A stretch of 64,000 nucleotides of DNA from Roseiarcus sp050013275. GTDB taxonomy: Bacteria; Pseudomonadota; Alphaproteobacteria; Rhizobiales; Beijerinckiaceae. A model generated the notes under the pieces. The model was not told where the DNA came from. It did no database searches and saw only the letters and a list, made by a program, of their open reading frames with translations. Both the position numbers and the translations under genes were made by a program. Positions 61,797-64,000 of the stretch are shown here, in pieces (positions within the stretch are counted from its first letter, which is position 1; every line of letters starts with the position of its first letter). Location of the stretch: positions 1 through 64,000 of the forward strand of contig JBEKFO010000001.1 of assembly GCA_050013275.1 (NCBI GenBank), read 5' to 3'.

Positions 61797-62263
61797 CCGA
61801 TCTCGACAGCCTCAGCGCGGCGGTCGCCGAACGGGCGCGACCGCTCGGCCGCGAGACGTTCCCTCGTTTCGTGCCGGTCACCACGCGTTGGAGCGACAAC
61901 GATCCCTACGGCCATCTCAACAACGTCGCCTATTACGCCTTCTTCGACGCGGCGGTGAACGCGATCCTCATCGAGGCGGATCTGCTCGATCCCGCTACAA
62001 GCCCGGTGATCGGCCTGGTCGCCGAGAGCAGCTGCAGTTTCTTCTCCAGCCTCGCGTTCCCCGACGCGGTCGAGATCGGCGTCGCCGTGGAGCGCCTCGG
62101 GCGCTCGTCGGCGCGCTATCTTCTGGCCGCGTTCAAGGCCGGCGCGCCGCGCGCCAGCGCCCAAGGGCGCTACACCCACGTCTATGTGGACCGGGCCACG
62201 GGCAAGCCGACGCCGATCCCCGACGCCCACCGCCGATTGATGGAGAGCTTGGCGTGCCGTTGA
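61793..62263 (+). CDS. Acyl-CoA thioesterase (4HBT/hotdog family), probable CTG start
   Basis: 156 aa if started at CTG 61793; 130 aa from GTG 61871. The hotdog domain has TRWSDNDPYGHLNNVAYYAFFD (catalytic Asp and GHLNN), ESSCSFFSSLAFPD, and VAVERLGRSSARYLLA. Family members normally have about 15-25 residues before TRW, and the frame upstream reads TDLDSLSAAVAERARPLGRE, but between the stop at 61787-61789 and 61871 there is no ATG, GTG or TTG. The CTG overlaps the bioY stop (CTGA) and has GGGAG 7 nt upstream. Substrate unknown. Confidence 0.75.
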   Translation: MTDLDSLSAAVAERARPLGRETFPRFVPVTTRWSDNDPYGHLNNVAYYAFFDAAVNAILIEADLLDPATSPVIGLVAESSCSFFSSLAFPDAVEIGVAVERLGRSSARYLLAAFKAGAPRASAQGRYTHVYVDRATGKPTPIPDAHRRLMESLACR

Positions 62264-62492
62264 CGAGCGCGCGCCCGAAGCGCCCGGCGCGTTCGGACGC
62301 AGGTTCGTCGCCCCAACCGCGGTCAGGCATAATTTACGTTGAACGCGTAAACACTGCGCACCGCGCTCGGCAGAATTGGAAACGCCGCATGCGGAGGAAA
62401 TTCGCCAGCGGTCTCGCGACTCGATCGCGCATCGTTCGGTCCTTCGCCGAGGGCGCGCGAATTGCGGACCGGCCGTGCTTGTGAGGAAAGCG

Positions 62493-63911
62493 ATGTCGAG
62501 GAAGATCCTTCCGGTCATCATGTGCGGCGGCGCCGGAACGCGCGTCTGGCCGGAATCGCGCGAGACGATGCCCAAGCAATTCATTCCTCTGATCGGGAAG
62601 TCCTCGACCTTTCAGGACTCCGTGCGGCGCGTCGTCGACCCGATCTTCGAGGCGCCGATCGTCGTCACCAATCGCGACTATCGCTTTCTCGTCAGGGAGC
62701 AGCTCGAAGAAATCGGCGCGCAGGCGACGATCGTCCTGGAGCCGTCGCGCCGCGATTCCGGACCGGCCGTCGCGGTTGCGGCGGAGCTCGCAGCCAAGCG
62801 CGATCCGGAAACGATCGTTGCGGTGTTCGCGGCCGACCACGTGATCCTCAAGCAGGCCGAGTTTCTGCAGACCTGCGAGACCGCAGCCGACGCGGCCGCG
62901 AACGGCTATATCGCGACCCTCGGCGTCACGCCGTCGGAACCTGCCGTCGGCTACGGCTATATCCGGCCGGGCGCGGCGATCGCCCCGGGCAAAGCGCGCG
63001 AAGTGGAGGCCTTCGTCGAGAAGCCCGACCGGGCGACGGCCGAGCGCTATGTCGCCGAGGGCTATCTTTGGAACTCCGGCAATTTCTTCTTTCGCGCCGA
63101 CGTCATGCTCGACGAATTGCGCGCGTTCGAGCCGGAGATGGCGGAAGCGACGGCGCGCGCGCTCGCTCAATCCGTCGACGATCTCGGATTCCTCGCTCTC
63201 GACGCGAAGGCCTTCGCCGACGCGCCGAAAAAGTCGATCGACTACGCCGTCATGGAGCGCACCAAGCGCGCCGCTGTGGTGCCCGCCGACATCGGCTGGT
63301 CGGACGTCGGCGACTGGGGCGCGGTGTGGAAGCTGAGCCAGCGCGACGAGAACGGCAACTCCATTCAGGGCGAAGGCTTGGCGATCGAAGCGAAGAACGT
63401 GCACATCCGCTCCAGCGGCCTGCTGACCGCAGTCGTCGGGGTCAACGACGTCGTCGTGGTTTCGACGCAGGACGCGGTTCTGGTGCTGGCCCGCGAGCAA
63501 GGCGACAAGGTCAAGCAGCTCGTCGACACGCTGAAGAAGGAACAGCGGCGCGAGGCGACCGAGCACAAGCGCATCTACCGCCCCTGGGGATATTACCAGT
63601 CGATCGACTCCGGCCCGCGCTATCAGGTCAAGCGCATCGTCGTCGCGCCCGGACGCCAGCTTTCGCTGCAAAAGCATCACCATCGCGCCGAACACTGGGT
63701 CGTCGTCAATGGCACGGCGCAGGTGACGCGCGATTCGCAAGTGCAGATGGTGCACGAAAACGAATCGATCTTCCTGCCGATCGGCGTCGTTCACCGGCTC
63801 GCCAATCCCGGCAAGATCAATCTCGAGCTCATCGAGGTGCAGACGGGCTCGTATCTCGGCGAAGACGACATCGTCCGCCTCGAGGACGCCTACAACCGGC
63901 CGCAGAGCTGA
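62493..63911 (+). CDS. manC: Mannose-1-phosphate guanylyltransferase / mannose-6-phosphate isomerase
   Basis: 472 aa, bifunctional type II enzyme (ManC/AlgA/CpsB). N-terminal nucleotidyltransferase: PVIMCGGAGTRVWPESRE and MPKQFIPL, VEAFVEKPDRATAERYV and the NSGNFFFRADVML motif. C-terminal cupin: RPWGYYQSID, LSLQKHHHRAEHWVVVNG (metal ligands) and NESIFLPIGVVHRLANPG. It makes GDP-mannose, a donor for several GTs here. ATG 62493 has GAGGAAAG just before it; an in-frame GTG at 62478 is less likely. Confidence 0.96.
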   Translation: MSRKILPVIMCGGAGTRVWPESRETMPKQFIPLIGKSSTFQDSVRRVVDPIFEAPIVVTNRDYRFLVREQLEEIGAQATIVLEPSRRDSGPAVAVAAELAAKRDPETIVAVFAADHVILKQAEFLQTCETAADAAANGYIATLGVTPSEPAVGYGYIRPGAAIAPGKAREVEAFVEKPDRATAERYVAEGYLWNSGNFFFRADVMLDELRAFEPEMAEATARALAQSVDDLGFLALDAKAFADAPKKSIDYAVMERTKRAAVVPADIGWSDVGDWGAVWKLSQRDENGNSIQGEGLAIEAKNVHIRSSGLLTAVVGVNDVVVVSTQDAVLVLAREQGDKVKQLVDTLKKEQRREATEHKRIYRPWGYYQSIDSGPRYQVKRIVVAPGRQLSLQKHHHRAEHWVVVNGTAQVTRDSQVQMVHENESIFLPIGVVHRLANPGKINLELIEVQTGSYLGEDDIVRLEDAYNRPQS

Positions 63912-63939
63912 CGCCGCGACGGCCGGCGCGCCTCGGGCG

Positions 63940-64000
63940 TCACTTCGCGCTCAAGCCGCGGACGATGTCTTCGCGAATGTCCGAGGTCTTCGTCACGATG
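63940..64000 (-). CDS. C-terminal end of an unidentified gene (cut by window edge)
   Basis: On the minus strand, a frame enters from the edge and ends at TGA 63940-63942 after IVTKTSDIREDIVRGLSAK. Only 19 residues are visible. The codon use is ordinary and the gene converges with manC. I cannot assign a function. Confidence 0.5.
   Translation of the reverse strand, partial: IVTKTSDIREDIVRGLSAK

Noticed and set aside
62334..63794. 486-aa minus-strand frame
   Set aside because: Antisense to manC, which has complete motifs.

Overview
The window is GC-rich DNA from an alphaproteobacterium, most likely of the order Hyphomicrobiales (Rhizobiales). This is inferred from the combination of a full-length cyclic beta-1,2-glucan synthase (NdvB/ChvB type), an OlsB ornithine-lipid acyltransferase, a CIRCE-controlled groESL operon and strong GCG/CGC codon bias. 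A Methylocystaceae/Beijerinckiaceae-like host would fit but cannot be proven from this sequence alone. Most of the window is a large surface-polysaccharide region.

Layout. 1-3.9 kb: 3' end of a ComM/YifB Mg-chelatase-like AAA+ gene, an orphan hybrid histidine kinase, olsB and a tRNA-Arg(CCG). 4.3-12.9 kb: the giant ndvB on the minus strand. 13.2-15.9 kb: groEL, groES, a CIRCE operator, a small conserved hypothetical gene and a cold-shock gene with its own terminator. 16.5-28.5 kb: a GNAT/FemAB-like protein, a large GT2 glycosyltransferase, two sulfotransferase-like proteins, a 1199-aa WbsX-RgpF-RgpF glycan enzyme and a secreted WbsX/GH99-like protein; the last ~4 kb (24.5-28.5) is clearly richer in A+T. 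28.5-33.8 kb: an ABC-type capsule export operon (kpsT, kpsE-like, unknown, second kpsE-like, kpsM). 34.2-37.0 kb: a tandem GT2 enzyme and a methyltransferase. 37.1-39.9 kb: rmlB-rmlC-(rmlD remnant)-rmlA for dTDP-rhamnose. 39.9-43 kb: a CDP-alcohol phosphatidyltransferase and a B12-binding radical SAM enzyme. 43.4-58.6 kb: a second, Wzx/Wzy-type assembly region (Wza-like lipoprotein, GT4, GNAT, WecG-type GT, polysaccharide deacetylase, GT2-Wzy-GT4 with ATGA overlaps, Wzc/GumC-like co-polymerase with a degenerate kinase domain, GH16 hydrolase, FkbM methyltransferase, Wzx flippase). 58.9-64 kb: CpaC-N-like secreted protein, DUF1499 protein, MBL hydrolase, BioY, thioesterase, and a fused GDP-mannose pyrophosphorylase/phosphomannose isomerase.

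How it works together. Sugar nucleotides (dTDP-rhamnose, GDP-mannose) would feed several GT2/GT4/GT26 glycosyltransferases. Products could leave by a KpsMT-type ABC exporter and/or by Wzx/Wzy, with a single Wza-type outer-membrane lipoprotein gene in the window. Sulfotransferase-like, methyltransferase and deacetylase genes suggest a decorated polymer. 

Most notable: (1) a ~36-residue NPDV-type repeat is shared by three consecutive glycan-enzyme genes in otherwise unrelated architectures; (2) rmlD is reduced to a 62-codon ORF that joins its true N-terminus to its true C-terminus while keeping its operon overlaps; (3) the Wzc-like protein has lost its Walker motifs; (4) a thioesterase appears to need a CTG start.
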